This document shows positions 38,228 through 47,929 of a DNA stretch of 64,000 nucleotides, in pieces. This stretch comes from Rhodoferax sp. (GTDB lineage: Bacteria > Pseudomonadota > Gammaproteobacteria > Burkholderiales > Burkholderiaceae_C). The position numbers and the translations under genes were made by a program. Each line of letters begins with the position of its first letter. The first letter of the stretch is position 1. A model generated the notes under the pieces. The model had not been told where the DNA came from. It saw only the letters and a program-made list of their open reading frames with translations, and made no database searches. The DNA is taken from assembly GCF_012927445.1 (NCBI RefSeq), contig NZ_JABBPD010000004.1:62001-126000 (forward strand). The letters are read 5' to 3'.

Positions 38228-38260
38228 AAAAACCAGAAACGAAATCTCCATTTTTTACAA

Positions 38261-38336
38261 TGGAGCGGGAGAAGAGTCTCGAACTCTCGACCTCAACCTT
38301 GGCAAGGTTGCGCTCTACCAACTGAGCTACTCCCGC
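38261..38336 (-). tRNA. tRNA-Gly (anticodon GCC), copy 1
   Basis: Same structure and sequence as copy 2. It is the first gene of the Gly-Gly-Cys cluster and lies about 15 bp downstream of a consensus -10 element. Confidence 0.96.
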
Positions 38337-38350
38337 GTTCCTAGTCTCAA

Positions 38351-38380
38351 ATTATAGCTTACTTATTTAGCCAAATTGAA
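38351..38380 (-). promoter_or_regulatory. Sigma-70-type promoter of the tRNA-Gly cluster
   Basis: On the minus strand a perfect TATAAT sits 14 bp before the first tRNA-Gly nucleotide. A TTCAAT at 18 bp spacing is a poor -35. The position is right for a short-leader tRNA transcript. Confidence 0.65.
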
Positions 38381-38399
38381 AAACGAGAACGAAAAGAGA

Positions 38400-40841
38400 T
38401 CAGTGTTTAACCGATCCCGCCAACTCGGGAGCAGGCGCCACAACCGCTGCAGCCGCAGCAACGACAGGCTCGTCCTCAGGCAATGGCGTAGGCATTCTCT
38501 CCAATGCAATTTCCAGCACCTGATCAATCCAGCGCACGGGAACAATCTCAAGACCATTTTTCACATTTTCCGGAATATCCTGCAAGTCCTTGGCATTTTC
38601 TTCAGGAATCAGCACTGTCTTGATGCCACCACGCAATGCGGCCAGCAATTTTTCCTTGAGACCCCCAATGGCGGTTACTTCACCGCGCAAAGTGATTTCG
38701 CCGGTCATGGCTACATCAGCTCGCACGGGAATACCCGTCATGGCAGAAACAAAGGCAGTGGTCATCGCAGCACCTGCACTGGGGCCATCCTTGGGCGTGG
38801 CACCATCAGGCACGTGGATATGAATGTCTTTCTTTTCAAAAAACTCATCTTTGATACCCAAGCGATGCGAACGACTCCGCACCACAGTGCGTGCAGCCTC
38901 CACCGATTCTTTCATCACATCGCCGAGTGAACCCGTGCGCGCAATGACGCCTTTACCGGGCATCATGGCCGCCTCAATCGTCAGCAAATCACCACCAACC
39001 TCGGTCCAAGCCAAGCCAACGACCTGACCAACCTGGTTTTGTTGCTCGGCGCGACCATAGGAGTACTTGCGAACACCGAGGAATTCATTGAGATTGTCAG
39101 CCGTCACTTTAACCTGCGCTACCATCTTTTTAAGCTGCAAACCCTTCACCACTTTGCGGCAAATTTTGGAGAGTTCGCGCTCCAGCGAACGCACCCCCGC
39201 TTCACGGGTGTAGTAGCGAACAATGTCACGCACTGCCTCGTCGCTGACCTGCAATTCTTCCGCTAGAACGCCATTGTTCGTCAGCTGCTTGGGCAGCAAA
39301 AATTTAATGGCAATGCTTGTTTTTTCGTCTTCGGTGTACCCGGACAGACGAATCACTTCCATTCGATCCAGCAAGGCCGGAGGAATATTCATGGAGTTGG
39401 ACGTCGCCACAAACATGACGTCACTCAAGTCGAAATCAACTTCAACGTAATGATCACCAAACTTGTGGTTTTGCTCCGGGTCCAGCACCTCTAGCAAGGC
39501 ACTCGATGGATCACCCCGAAAGTCAGTTCCAAGCTTGTCGATTTCATCGAGCAGAAAGAGCGGGTTACGCGTGCCAACCTTGGAGAGATTTTGCAGCACC
39601 TTGCCCGGCATCGCTCCAATATAGGTGCGGCGGTGGCCACGAATCTCAGCCTCATCACGCATGCCACCCAAGGCCATGCGCACATACTTCCGACCCGTCG
39701 CCTTGGCAATTGACTGACCCAGCGAAGTCTTACCCACGCCAGGAGGTCCCACCAGACAAAGAATCGGCGCCTTCACTTTTTCTACGCGTTGCTGCACTGC
39801 CAGATATTCAAGAATGCGGTCTTTCACCTTATCAAGACCGTAGTGGTCTTCATTCAGCACTTGCTCCGCATTTCCCAAATCATGCTTGATCTTGGTCTTG
39901 CCAGCCCATGGCAAACCGGTCAACACATCGATATAGCTGCGCACCACGGTAGCCTCTGCCGACATGGGCGACATCAGCTTCAATTTTTTGAGCTCACCCT
40001 CGGCCTTTTTCAGCGCTTCTTTCGGCATCTTGGCGGATTTGATCTTTTTCTCGATCTCCTCGATGTCAGCGCCCTCTTCGCCTTCACCCAGTTCTTTCTG
40101 AATGGCTTTCACCTGTTCATTCAGATAAAAATCACGTTGATTTTTTTCCATCTGTCGCTTAACGCGACCACGGATTTTTTTATCTACGTTAAGGATGTCT
40201 ACTTCGCGTTCGATTTGCTCAAACAGATTTTCAAGACGTTCCTTGACGCCCGCCAGATTCAGCACAGCCTGCTTGTTATCCAGCTTCAACGGCAAATGGG
40301 CAGCGATGGTGTCGGCCAAACGTCCAGCGTCATCAATACTTGAAATGGACGTAAGGATTTCAGGCGGTATTTTTTTATTAAGTTTGACGTACTGGTCAAA
40401 CTGTTGCATCACGGCGCGGCGCAGTGCTTCGACTTCACTGGCTTTACCGCGTGGCTTGGCGTCAGGCTCTGCAAGCGCTTCAACCGGTGTCACATTGGCT
40501 GAAAAATGCAACTCACCTTCTTCAATTTTGTTCACGCGAGCGCGCTGCTGGCCCTCGACCAGCACTTTGACCGTGCCATCAGGCAATTTCAACATTTGCA
40601 GGATGGTCGAAACACAGCCGACATCAAACATGTCGGTCACCAAGGGATCGTCTTTGGCGGCGGCCTTTTGCGCCACCAACATGATGCGGCGATCCGCCTC
40701 CATGGCGGCTTCAAGCGCCTTGATGCTCTTGGGCCGACCCACAAAAAGCGGGATCACCATGTGCGGGAAAACAACCACGTCGCGCAGAGGCAACAGCGGC
40801 AAATCAAGAGGGGTGGCAGGCAGTGGGGTATGACCAGACAT
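38400..40841 (-). CDS. lon: ATP-dependent protease Lon
   Basis: An 813-residue LonA protease. An N-terminal substrate domain (LPLLPLRDVVVFPHMVIPLF) is followed by the AAA+ module with Walker A GPPGVGKTSLGQS and Walker B PLFLLDEIDKLG. The C-terminal Ser-Lys protease domain contains DGPSAGAAMTTA with the catalytic Ser. It degrades misfolded and regulatory proteins. A sigma-32-like promoter lies just upstream, and the order clpP-clpX-lon on one strand is the usual one. Confidence 0.98.
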   Translation of the reverse strand: MSGHTPLPATPLDLPLLPLRDVVVFPHMVIPLFVGRPKSIKALEAAMEADRRIMLVAQKAAAKDDPLVTDMFDVGCVSTILQMLKLPDGTVKVLVEGQQRARVNKIEEGELHFSANVTPVEALAEPDAKPRGKASEVEALRRAVMQQFDQYVKLNKKIPPEILTSISSIDDAGRLADTIAAHLPLKLDNKQAVLNLAGVKERLENLFEQIEREVDILNVDKKIRGRVKRQMEKNQRDFYLNEQVKAIQKELGEGEEGADIEEIEKKIKSAKMPKEALKKAEGELKKLKLMSPMSAEATVVRSYIDVLTGLPWAGKTKIKHDLGNAEQVLNEDHYGLDKVKDRILEYLAVQQRVEKVKAPILCLVGPPGVGKTSLGQSIAKATGRKYVRMALGGMRDEAEIRGHRRTYIGAMPGKVLQNLSKVGTRNPLFLLDEIDKLGTDFRGDPSSALLEVLDPEQNHKFGDHYVEVDFDLSDVMFVATSNSMNIPPALLDRMEVIRLSGYTEDEKTSIAIKFLLPKQLTNNGVLAEELQVSDEAVRDIVRYYTREAGVRSLERELSKICRKVVKGLQLKKMVAQVKVTADNLNEFLGVRKYSYGRAEQQNQVGQVVGLAWTEVGGDLLTIEAAMMPGKGVIARTGSLGDVMKESVEAARTVVRSRSHRLGIKDEFFEKKDIHIHVPDGATPKDGPSAGAAMTTAFVSAMTGIPVRADVAMTGEITLRGEVTAIGGLKEKLLAALRGGIKTVLIPEENAKDLQDIPENVKNGLEIVPVRWIDQVLEIALERMPTPLPEDEPVVAAAAAVVAPAPELAGSVKH

Positions 40842-40867
40842 TGGGAAACCTTTTCGTTACCTGTTAA

Positions 40868-40897
40868 ATATGGATCGTAGACGCGGATTTTCAACCC
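40868..40897 (-). promoter_or_regulatory. Heat-shock (sigma-32-type) promoter of lon
   Basis: On the minus strand GGTTGAAA is followed after 13 bases by ATCCATAT, matching the CTTGAAA / CCCCATnT pattern of sigma-32 promoters. It lies about 27 bp upstream of the lon ATG. An AAAGG ribosome site is present. Confidence 0.65.
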
Positions 40898-40943
40898 GCG
40901 AATGATTATTGACCGGCTACGTACGCCTCAAATTTGAGTAAAC

Positions 40944-40959
40944 GCCCGCAAAGACGGGC
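40944..40959 (-). terminator. Stem-loop after clpX
   Basis: A GCCCG / CGGGC stem directly after the clpX stop codon, with GTTTAC on the minus-strand side. It is a weak terminator candidate, separating clpX from lon. Confidence 0.45.
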
Positions 40960-40963
40960 TAAA

Positions 40964-42229
40964 TCAAGCCTTCTTGGCGGTCTCGCGATAGACAAGCAAT
41001 GGCGGCTTGTTCTCGTCGATGGTGGACTCGTCCACCACGACTTTGTCAACATTGGAGGCATTGGGCAGCTCGAACATGGTGTCAATCAATGCCTGCTCCA
41101 GAATCGAACGCAAACCGCGCGCGCCCGTCTTGCGTGCCAGCGCCTTTTTGGCAATGGCTTTCAAAGCCGAAGGACGGATTTCAAGTTCGACGCCCTCCAT
41201 GGCCAACAGTTTTCCGTACTGCTTGACCAAGGCGTTCTTAGGCTCTGTCAAAATCTGTACCAGCGCATCTTCACTCAACTCGGCCAACGTTGCCACCACC
41301 GGCATACGACCCACCAGTTCAGGAATCAAGCCGAACTTGATCAAGTCCTCCGGCTCCACTTCCTTGAAGACTTCAGTCAGGCTACGCTGCTCCTTGCTCT
41401 TGACGGCAGCCCCGAAACCGATACCCGACGACTCGGTACGGTTGTCGATCACTTTCTCCAGCCCAGAGAATGCACCACCGCAAATGAACAAAATGTTGGT
41501 GGTATCGACCTGAACGAAATCCTGATTGGGATGTTTGCGCCCGCCTTGCGGTGGCACGCTGGCCATGGTGCCTTCAATCAGTTTCAACAAAGCCTGCTGC
41601 ACGCCCTCACCCGACACGTCACGCGTGATGGAAGGGTTATCGGACTTGCGGGAAATCTTGTCGATTTCATCAATATAGACAATGCCGCGTTGCGCCCGTT
41701 CGACTTCGTAATTACAGCTTTGCAGCAGCTTCAGAACGATGTTTTCAACGTCCTCGCCCACGTAGCCGGCTTCGGTCAAAGTGGTCGCATCGGCCATCAC
41801 AAAAGGCACATCCAGCATGCGCGCCAGCGTTTGCGCCAGCAGCGTCTTGCCAGAACCGGTCGGGCCAATCAGCAAAATATTGCTTTTGGCTAACTCGACG
41901 TCATCTTTCTTGGCTTTTTCTTTGTGCTTCAACCGTTTGTAGTGGTTGTAGACTGCCACTGCCAGTGTCCGTTTGGCCGGCTCCTGACCAATGACGTAAT
42001 TATCCAGATTGGCCTTGATTTCAGAAGGTGTGGGTAATTCATCGCCCGCTTTAAGGGCTTCGGTGCTGGCAGGTAATTCATCGCGAATGATCTCATTGCA
42101 AAGATCAATGCACTCGTCGCAGACAAATACCGACGGACCAGCGATGAGCTTCTTGACTTCATGCTGGCTTTTGCCGCAAAAAGAACAATAAAGAGTTTTT
42201 TCGCTGGAGGAGCCCTTTTTTTCGGCCAT
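40964..42229 (-). CDS. clpX: ATP-dependent Clp protease ATP-binding subunit ClpX
   Basis: A 421-residue AAA+ unfoldase. The N-terminal C4 zinc-binding domain is clear ([13 protein letters not shown] and [11 protein letters not shown]). Walker A is [15 protein letters not shown] and Walker [11 protein letters not shown]. The ClpP-contact loop is IGFGAAV. It presents substrates to ClpP. clpP lies 116 bp upstream on the same strand. Confidence 0.98.
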   Translation of the reverse strand: MAEKKGSSSEKTLYCSFCGKSQHEVKKLIAGPSVFVCDECIDLCNEIIRDELPASTEALKAGDELPTPSEIKANLDNYVIGQEPAKRTLAVAVYNHYKRLKHKEKAKKDDVELAKSNILLIGPTGSGKTLLAQTLARMLDVPFVMADATTLTEAGYVGEDVENIVLKLLQSCNYEVERAQRGIVYIDEIDKISRKSDNPSITRDVSGEGVQQALLKLIEGTMASVPPQGGRKHPNQDFVQVDTTNILFICGGAFSGLEKVIDNRTESSGIGFGAAVKSKEQRSLTEVFKEVEPEDLIKFGLIPELVGRMPVVATLAELSEDALVQILTEPKNALVKQYGKLLAMEGVELEIRPSALKAIAKKALARKTGARGLRSILEQALIDTMFELPNASNVDKVVVDESTIDENKPPLLVYRETAKKA

Positions 42230-42345
42230 GTGAACTACACCCTTTTCGGAAAATTACCGAATGATACTCAAATAAAAACGGTGTCTTCCTTGATAGAAAG
42301 CACCGCGATCGAAACTAAACCGCCTCGACCAACACCCAGGGGCTG

Positions 42346-42966
42346 TTATGCCCGTTTTGAGATAACCTTGTCGATCAGGCCATATTCCTTGCATTCATCA
42401 GCGGACATGTAATAGTCGCGCTCGGTGTCTTTCTCAATACGATCCAATGGCTGACCGGTCCGTTCTGCCAAGATTTTGTTGAGTTGCTCGCGCGTCTTCA
42501 AGATTTCGCGGGCCTGAATCTCAATCTCGGTGGCCTGACCCTGGCTGCCGCCCGAAGGTTGGTGAATCATGACTTTGGAATTGGGCAAGGAAAAACGCTT
42601 GCCTTTGGCGCCAGCCGCCAGCAAAAACGCGCCCATGCTGGCCGCCATACCGGTGCACAAAGTAGACACATCGGGCTTGATAAAGTTCATGGTGTCATAA
42701 ATAGCCATGCCCGCGCTGACCGAACCGCCCGGTGAGTTGATATAGAACGAAATATCCTTGTCCGGATTTTCACTCTCCAAAAACAGCAATTGCGCCACCA
42801 CCAGATTCGCCACATAGTCGTTGACCGGACCCACCAGGAAAATCACGCGCTCTTTGAGCAAGCGGGAGTAAATGTCGTAAGAGCGCTCACCGCGACCTGA
42901 TTGCTCAATCACCATAGGCACCATGCCTAAAGCTTGCGTTTCCGTTGCACCAAATCGCACGTTCAT
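42346..42966 (-). CDS. clpP: ATP-dependent Clp protease proteolytic subunit ClpP
   Basis: A 206-residue serine peptidase forming the tetradecameric barrel used by ClpX and ClpA. The catalytic Ser is in [11 protein letters not shown], the His in [12 protein letters not shown], and the Asp in [15 protein letters not shown]. The N-terminal propeptide is short ([12 protein letters not shown] region). It lies 168 bp downstream of tig. Confidence 0.98.
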   Translation of the reverse strand: MNVRFGATETQALGMVPMVIEQSGRGERSYDIYSRLLKERVIFLVGPVNDYVANLVVAQLLFLESENPDKDISFYINSPGGSVSAGMAIYDTMNFIKPDVSTLCTGMAASMGAFLLAAGAKGKRFSLPNSKVMIHQPSGGSQGQATEIEIQAREILKTREQLNKILAERTGQPLDRIEKDTERDYYMSADECKEYGLIDKVISKRA

Positions 42967-43134
42967 GTTTATTCCTAATCAGTTGAGGACAACGCTTTAG
43001 CTTGTCCGGCAAGGTTTTTTTACTTACGGCCTGTACTGTACCGAAAAATAAGCGCCACAAAGAAAATGGGGCCTGAACGCCAGACTACAAGCCCGGCGCA
43101 AGCCCCATTGCAGCCGCCTTAAGCGGCATTAAAG

Positions 43135-44445
43135 TCAGTTTTGAGCCATCAACTCATCAAAGGACACTGTCTTTTCGCTGATGGTGGCCTTGGCCAGCAC
43201 GAAATCAGTGACATTATTTTCAATCACGATGGCTTCAACTTCGGCCAAGCGGTTGTTGTCGCTGTAGTACCAACGCATCACGTCCGCTGGCTTTTCGTAG
43301 CTGGCAGCCAGTTCTTCAATGTGGGCCTTGATCTGTTCGGTCTTGGCTTGCAATTCGTTAGAACGAACCAACTCGGCCACCACCAGACCCAGACGCACGC
43401 GGCGCTCGGCTTGTGGACGGAACACATCGTCAGGAATCGGCGCCTTGTCAGCGTCCTTGATACCGCGCTGTTTGAGGTCAGCGCGAGCGCCTTCGAGCAA
43501 ACGGTTGATTTCTGACTGCACACTGATGTTGGGCAAGTCCAACTCGGCCACGGACACCAGCGCATCCATGACAGCCTGTTTATTGCGGGCCAACAAGCGG
43601 AACTTGACTTCACGTTCCAGATTTTTCTTGATGTCAGCGCGCAAACCTTCGACGGTCGCCTCCTCGATGCCAAGCGACTTGGCCAGGGCCTCGTTCACTT
43701 CAGGCAGATGGGCGGCTTCGATCTTCTTCAGTGTGACCATGAAGTCAGCAGTTTTGCCGGCCACGTCTTTGCCGTGGTACTCGGCAGGGAAAGCCAACTG
43801 GAAAGTCTTGCTTTCGCCAGCCTTCATGCCGCGGGTGGCATCTTCAAACTCTTTCAGCATCTGGCCATCGCCGACGATGAACTGGAAATCTTCCGCCTTG
43901 CCGCCAGCGAAAACTTCGCCGTCGATCTTGCCTTCAAAATCAACCGTGACACGATCGCCGTCTTGCGCCGCAGCGTCTTGCGCGCGCTGGGCAAAGGTGC
44001 GACGCTGCTTGCGCAGGATGTCAAGGGTCTTGTCGATGGCGCTGTCGGTGACTTCAGCGGTGATTTTCTCCACTGCAGCGGTGGTCAGATCGCCAATTTT
44101 GACTTCGGGATAGACCTCAAACACGGCATCAAATGCCATTTCGCCTTCAGGCGAAGCTTCTGATTCGGTGATGCGGGGCTGACCAGCGACGCGCAGCTTG
44201 GCTTCATTGGCGGCAGTGGCAAACGCCTCGCCAACCTTATCATTCATGACTTCGTAGTGCACCGAGTAACCGTAGCGCTGAGACACCACGTTCATGGGCA
44301 CTTTACCGGGACGGAAACCGTCCATCTTGGTCGTGCGTGCGATTTTTTTCAGACGCGACTCAACTTCGGACTGGATCGTGCCGACCGGCAAGGTCAGCGT
44401 CATTTTTCGTTCCAGCTTTTCCAGGGTTTCAACGGTAACAGCCAT
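43135..44445 (-). CDS. tig: Trigger factor (ribosome-associated chaperone)
   Basis: A 436-residue chaperone and peptidyl-prolyl isomerase at the ribosome exit. The N-terminal ribosome-binding domain carries the GFRPGKVPMNVV signature. The FKBP-type PPIase domain lies at about 150-235 (VTVDFEGKIDGEVFAGG). The C-terminal helical arms follow. The start is the ATG at 44445 (MAVTVETLEKLERK); a frame extending to 44466 is less likely. A tRNA-Leu lies just upstream on the same strand. Confidence 0.96.
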   Translation of the reverse strand: MAVTVETLEKLERKMTLTLPVGTIQSEVESRLKKIARTTKMDGFRPGKVPMNVVSQRYGYSVHYEVMNDKVGEAFATAANEAKLRVAGQPRITESEASPEGEMAFDAVFEVYPEVKIGDLTTAAVEKITAEVTDSAIDKTLDILRKQRRTFAQRAQDAAAQDGDRVTVDFEGKIDGEVFAGGKAEDFQFIVGDGQMLKEFEDATRGMKAGESKTFQLAFPAEYHGKDVAGKTADFMVTLKKIEAAHLPEVNEALAKSLGIEEATVEGLRADIKKNLEREVKFRLLARNKQAVMDALVSVAELDLPNISVQSEINRLLEGARADLKQRGIKDADKAPIPDDVFRPQAERRVRLGLVVAELVRSNELQAKTEQIKAHIEELAASYEKPADVMRWYYSDNNRLAEVEAIVIENNVTDFVLAKATISEKTVSFDELMAQN

Positions 44446-44576
44446 AGTGGTTCTCCAAAATTTCAAACAATTGGGAACAGCGCTGGCCGCGTTGCGACGG
44501 CCGACTGCCCCAAATTCTCACAAGGAACAGAGCTTGCCACCTTTCGGCTACAGACTGCTCTGCTAATTCTCAAACA

Positions 44577-44663
44577 TGGTGCGCGGGGGGGGACTCGAAC
44601 CCCCATACCATTGCTGGCGTCAGGACCTAAACCTGGTGCGTCTACCAATTTCGCCACCCGCGC
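44577..44663 (-). tRNA. tRNA-Leu (anticodon UAG)
   Basis: On the minus strand the acceptor GCGCGGG pairs with CCCGCGC, the anticodon loop carries TAG (GTTTAGG), a variable arm is present, the T-arm is GGTTCGAGTCC and CCA is encoded. It lies 131 bp upstream of tig. Confidence 0.95.
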
Positions 44664-44698
44664 AAAAAAACAAGGGGGCGGCCTAAGAAACCACCCCC
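44664..44698 (-). terminator. Terminator after the RND permease gene
   Basis: On the minus strand a GGGGGTGG / CCGCCCCC hairpin (one wobble pair) is followed by a run of T. It lies about 25 bp after the permease stop codon, just before the tRNA-Leu. Confidence 0.75.
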
Positions 44699-44721
44699 AT
44701 TAAATCGGTCAACTGATTATT

Positions 44722-47700
44722 TTAACCTGCTGCGGGCGCCTCCCGTTTGACCCGAAACCAGGCCGCGTACATGGCCGGCAAGGCCAGCAGGGTTAACACC
44801 GTGGCCACCACGAGCCCGCCCATGATGGCAACCGCCATCGGCCCCCAGAAAACCGAACGCGACAGGGGAATCATCGCCAGCACGGCAGCGGCAGCGGTCA
44901 ACACGATCGGGCGCGCCCGCCGCACAGCGGACTCCACAATGGCGTCCCAAGCGGGCACACCTCTGGCCCGGTCCTGCTCAATCTGGTCGATCAGGATGAC
45001 CGAGTTGCGCTGGATCATGCCCATCAGGGCAATCACGCCCAACAAGGCGACAAAGCCAAAGGGCCGGTTCAGCACCAGCAAGGCACCGGCCACACCGGCA
45101 ATACCCATCGGCCCGGTCAGGAACACCAGCATGGAGCGGCTGAAACTGTGCAGTTGCAGCATCAGCAAGGTAAAAGTGATGAACAGCATGATCGGCACCC
45201 CCGCCACGATCGAGGCCGAGCCTTTGGAACTTTCTTCCACCGCGCCCGCCACTTCGATGCGGTAGCCGGTTTGTCCGGCGGCCTGCCATTTGGCTTCCAG
45301 CGCCTTCAAGGCGGGCAGCAACTCCTGGGTCACCGTGGCCCCCTGCAGCCCTTCGACCACGTCGCTCTGCACCGTGATGGCGTAGTCGCGGTTCTCGCGC
45401 CACATCACGCCGGGCTCCCAGGTGAAGACCGGTTTGGCGATTTGCGTCAGCGGAATGGACCGACCCGAGGCGGTCGGCAGATAGGCGTTGCCGATGTCGG
45501 TGATGGCGTTGCGCTCATCCAGCGGCTGGCGCAGCACGATGTCAATCAGTTTGTCACCTTCGCGGAACTGGCCCACGGTCGAACCGGCGAGCAGGGTGCG
45601 CGCAGCCTGCGCGATCGACTGGCTGGTCACGCCCAGAGCCCGCGCTTTGGACTGGTCGACCTCCAGGCGCAGTACCTTGACCGATTCATTCCAGTTGTCA
45701 TTGACGCCCCGGGTGTTGGGGCTGGCGCGCATGGCGGCTTTCACCTCGTCGGCCCGCTCGCGCAACGCCAGCGGGTCAAGGCCCACCACGCGAAACTGCA
45801 CCGGAAACGGCACCGGTGGACCATTGGGCAGGAGCTTGACACGGCCCCGCACCTCGGGGAATTCCGTCGCCAGCAACGCGGGCAGCTTGACGCGCAGCGA
45901 CTCGCGCACTTTCAAATCTTGCGGCACGATGATGAACTGCGACACGTTGCTCTGCGGGAACACCTGGTCCAGCGGCAAATAAAAACGCGGCACGCCCGAG
46001 CCGATCCAGGTGCTGACCGTGTCAACGCCGGCCTCGCGCAGGAAACGCGCTTCCACGCGCTGGGCGATCGCTTGGTTGGCCGCAAACGAGGTGCCCTCCG
46101 GGAACCAGATGTCCACCATGATTTCCGGTCGACTCGAATCCGGGAAAAACTGTTGCTGCACCCGGCCCATGCCGACAATGCCCAAGGCAAACGTCAGCAG
46201 CATGGCGCCGATGGTCAGCCAGCGGTGTTCCACGCACCAGTTCACGGCGCGGCGGAAAGTGTTGTAGAACGGCGAATCGAACATCTCATGCGCCACACTG
46301 CTTTCGCCCTGCGCTTGCCCGGCCACCAGCGGCGTATGGGGCTTGACCTTGAGCAACAAAACGCCCAGGTACGGCACAAAATAGACCGACACCAACCAGC
46401 TCAGCACCAGCGCAATCACGGTCACGGCAAAAATGGCATAGGTGTACTCGCCCACCGTGGAACGCGCCATGCCGATCGGCAAAAAGCCGGCTGCCGTGAT
46501 CAAGGTGCCGGTCAGCATCGGCATGGCGGTCACTTCATAAGCAAAGGTGGCGGCACGCACCTTGTCATAGCCTTCTTCCATCTTGCGCACCATCATCTCC
46601 ACCGAAATGATGGCGTCGTCCACCAGCAGGCCGAGCGCGATGATGAGCGAGCCGAGCGAAATCTTGTGCAGACCGATGCCCCAGTAATTCATGGCCAAAA
46701 AGGTGATGGCCAGCACCAGCGGAATCGTGATGCCCACCACCAAGCCCGGGCGCATATCGACATACCAGCGCTTCCACAACGGGTGCTGACCAGGCCGCCG
46801 GTGAAAGCCCAGCGCGATGAAACTCACCGCCAGCACGATCACCACGGCCTCAATCAGCACGCTGACAAATTCGTTGACCGACTTCGCCACTGATTTGGGC
46901 TGGTCTTGCAGCTGCACCAGATTGACACCCGCGGGCAGCACTTTTTCGATGCCGACCGTGGCGGTCTTCAGCGCTTTGCCGAGCGCGATGATGTCGCCGC
47001 CCTTGGCCATGGAGACACCCAGCGCGATGACTTCCCGCCCCTGGTGCCGCACCTTGACCATGGGCGGGTCGACATAGCCGCGCTGGATATCGGCAATGTC
47101 GCCCAGTTTGAGCTGGTTGCCGCCGGCTCGGGTGCCCGCGCCATAGCCGGCACCGCGAATCGGCATCGCCTTGAGGTCTTCCAGGGTGTTGAACTGGCCA
47201 CCCACGCGCACCTGCACCACGTCCAGCGGCGTCTGCACCGCGCCGGCCGACTCGACCGCGTTTTGCTGGCCCAGCTGGGCCAGCACTTGGTTCATGTCGA
47301 GCCCGAGCTGGGCCAGGCGCTTCTGGGAGATTTCAACAAACAGCTTTTCGTCCTGCGCCCCAAACAGCTCCACTTTGGCCACATCCGGCACGCGCAACAG
47401 CTTCTGGCGCACGTCGTCGGCAAAGGTTTTGAGCTCCGCGTAATTGAAGCCGTCCGCCTCCAGCGCGTAGATCACGCCATACACATCCCCAAAATCATCA
47501 TTGAAGAAGGGACCCTGCACATTGGCGGGCAGCGTGCCGCGCATGTCGCCGATCTTTTTGCGCACGCTGTACCAGAGGTTGGCCACGTCGCTGCCTTTGG
47601 AGGAATCTTTGACCTGAAAGATGATCTGCGACTCGCCCGGTTTGGAGTAGCTGCGAATCTTGTCGGCGTAAGGCACTTCCTGCAGCGTGCGCTCGAGCTT

Positions 47701-47922
47701 GTCGGTGACCTGCTCGGCCACCTGCTGGGCGGTGGCACCCGGCCAGTAGGTGCGCACCACCATGGCGCGAAAGGTGAACGGCGGGTCTTCGTCCTGTCCG
47801 AGCTGGAAATAGGCGGCCAGGCCCAGCAACAGCAGAACGATCATCAGATAACGGGTGAACGCCGAATGCTCCAGCGCCCACTGGGAGAGGTTAAAACTCT
47901 CTTTGGGTTGTTCTTGATTCAT
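44722..47922 (-). CDS. RND efflux transporter permease (AcrB/TriC family)
   Basis: A 1066-residue inner-membrane proton antiporter with twelve helices and two large periplasmic loops. The first helix is followed by QDEDPPFTFRAMVV, and the HAE1/AcrB features are visible: GLLVDDAIISVEMMVR (TM4 proton-relay Asp pair) and VALLGVIALMGMIQRNSVILIDQ near TM10-11. It exports drugs, solvents or metabolites with a periplasmic adaptor and an outer-membrane channel. The adaptor gene lies 7 bp upstream; no outer-membrane factor is present. The substrate is unknown. Confidence 0.92.
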   Translation of the reverse strand: MNQEQPKESFNLSQWALEHSAFTRYLMIVLLLLGLAAYFQLGQDEDPPFTFRAMVVRTYWPGATAQQVAEQVTDKLERTLQEVPYADKIRSYSKPGESQIIFQVKDSSKGSDVANLWYSVRKKIGDMRGTLPANVQGPFFNDDFGDVYGVIYALEADGFNYAELKTFADDVRQKLLRVPDVAKVELFGAQDEKLFVEISQKRLAQLGLDMNQVLAQLGQQNAVESAGAVQTPLDVVQVRVGGQFNTLEDLKAMPIRGAGYGAGTRAGGNQLKLGDIADIQRGYVDPPMVKVRHQGREVIALGVSMAKGGDIIALGKALKTATVGIEKVLPAGVNLVQLQDQPKSVAKSVNEFVSVLIEAVVIVLAVSFIALGFHRRPGQHPLWKRWYVDMRPGLVVGITIPLVLAITFLAMNYWGIGLHKISLGSLIIALGLLVDDAIISVEMMVRKMEEGYDKVRAATFAYEVTAMPMLTGTLITAAGFLPIGMARSTVGEYTYAIFAVTVIALVLSWLVSVYFVPYLGVLLLKVKPHTPLVAGQAQGESSVAHEMFDSPFYNTFRRAVNWCVEHRWLTIGAMLLTFALGIVGMGRVQQQFFPDSSRPEIMVDIWFPEGTSFAANQAIAQRVEARFLREAGVDTVSTWIGSGVPRFYLPLDQVFPQSNVSQFIIVPQDLKVRESLRVKLPALLATEFPEVRGRVKLLPNGPPVPFPVQFRVVGLDPLALRERADEVKAAMRASPNTRGVNDNWNESVKVLRLEVDQSKARALGVTSQSIAQAARTLLAGSTVGQFREGDKLIDIVLRQPLDERNAITDIGNAYLPTASGRSIPLTQIAKPVFTWEPGVMWRENRDYAITVQSDVVEGLQGATVTQELLPALKALEAKWQAAGQTGYRIEVAGAVEESSKGSASIVAGVPIMLFITFTLLMLQLHSFSRSMLVFLTGPMGIAGVAGALLVLNRPFGFVALLGVIALMGMIQRNSVILIDQIEQDRARGVPAWDAIVESAVRRARPIVLTAAAAVLAMIPLSRSVFWGPMAVAIMGGLVVATVLTLLALPAMYAAWFRVKREAPAAG

Positions 47923-47929
47923 GGTCGGC

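Noticed and set aside
38152-38336. CRISPR-like repeat
   Set aside because: The two 76-bp identical units are tRNA-Gly genes with full cloverleafs.
37857-38336. tRNA cluster as genomic-island boundary
   Set aside because: Both flanks carry housekeeping or family-conserved genes with matching codon use.
45148-46893. 581-codon open frame on the plus strand
   Set aside because: Antisense to the RND permease; compositionally His/Arg/Gln-rich with no motif.
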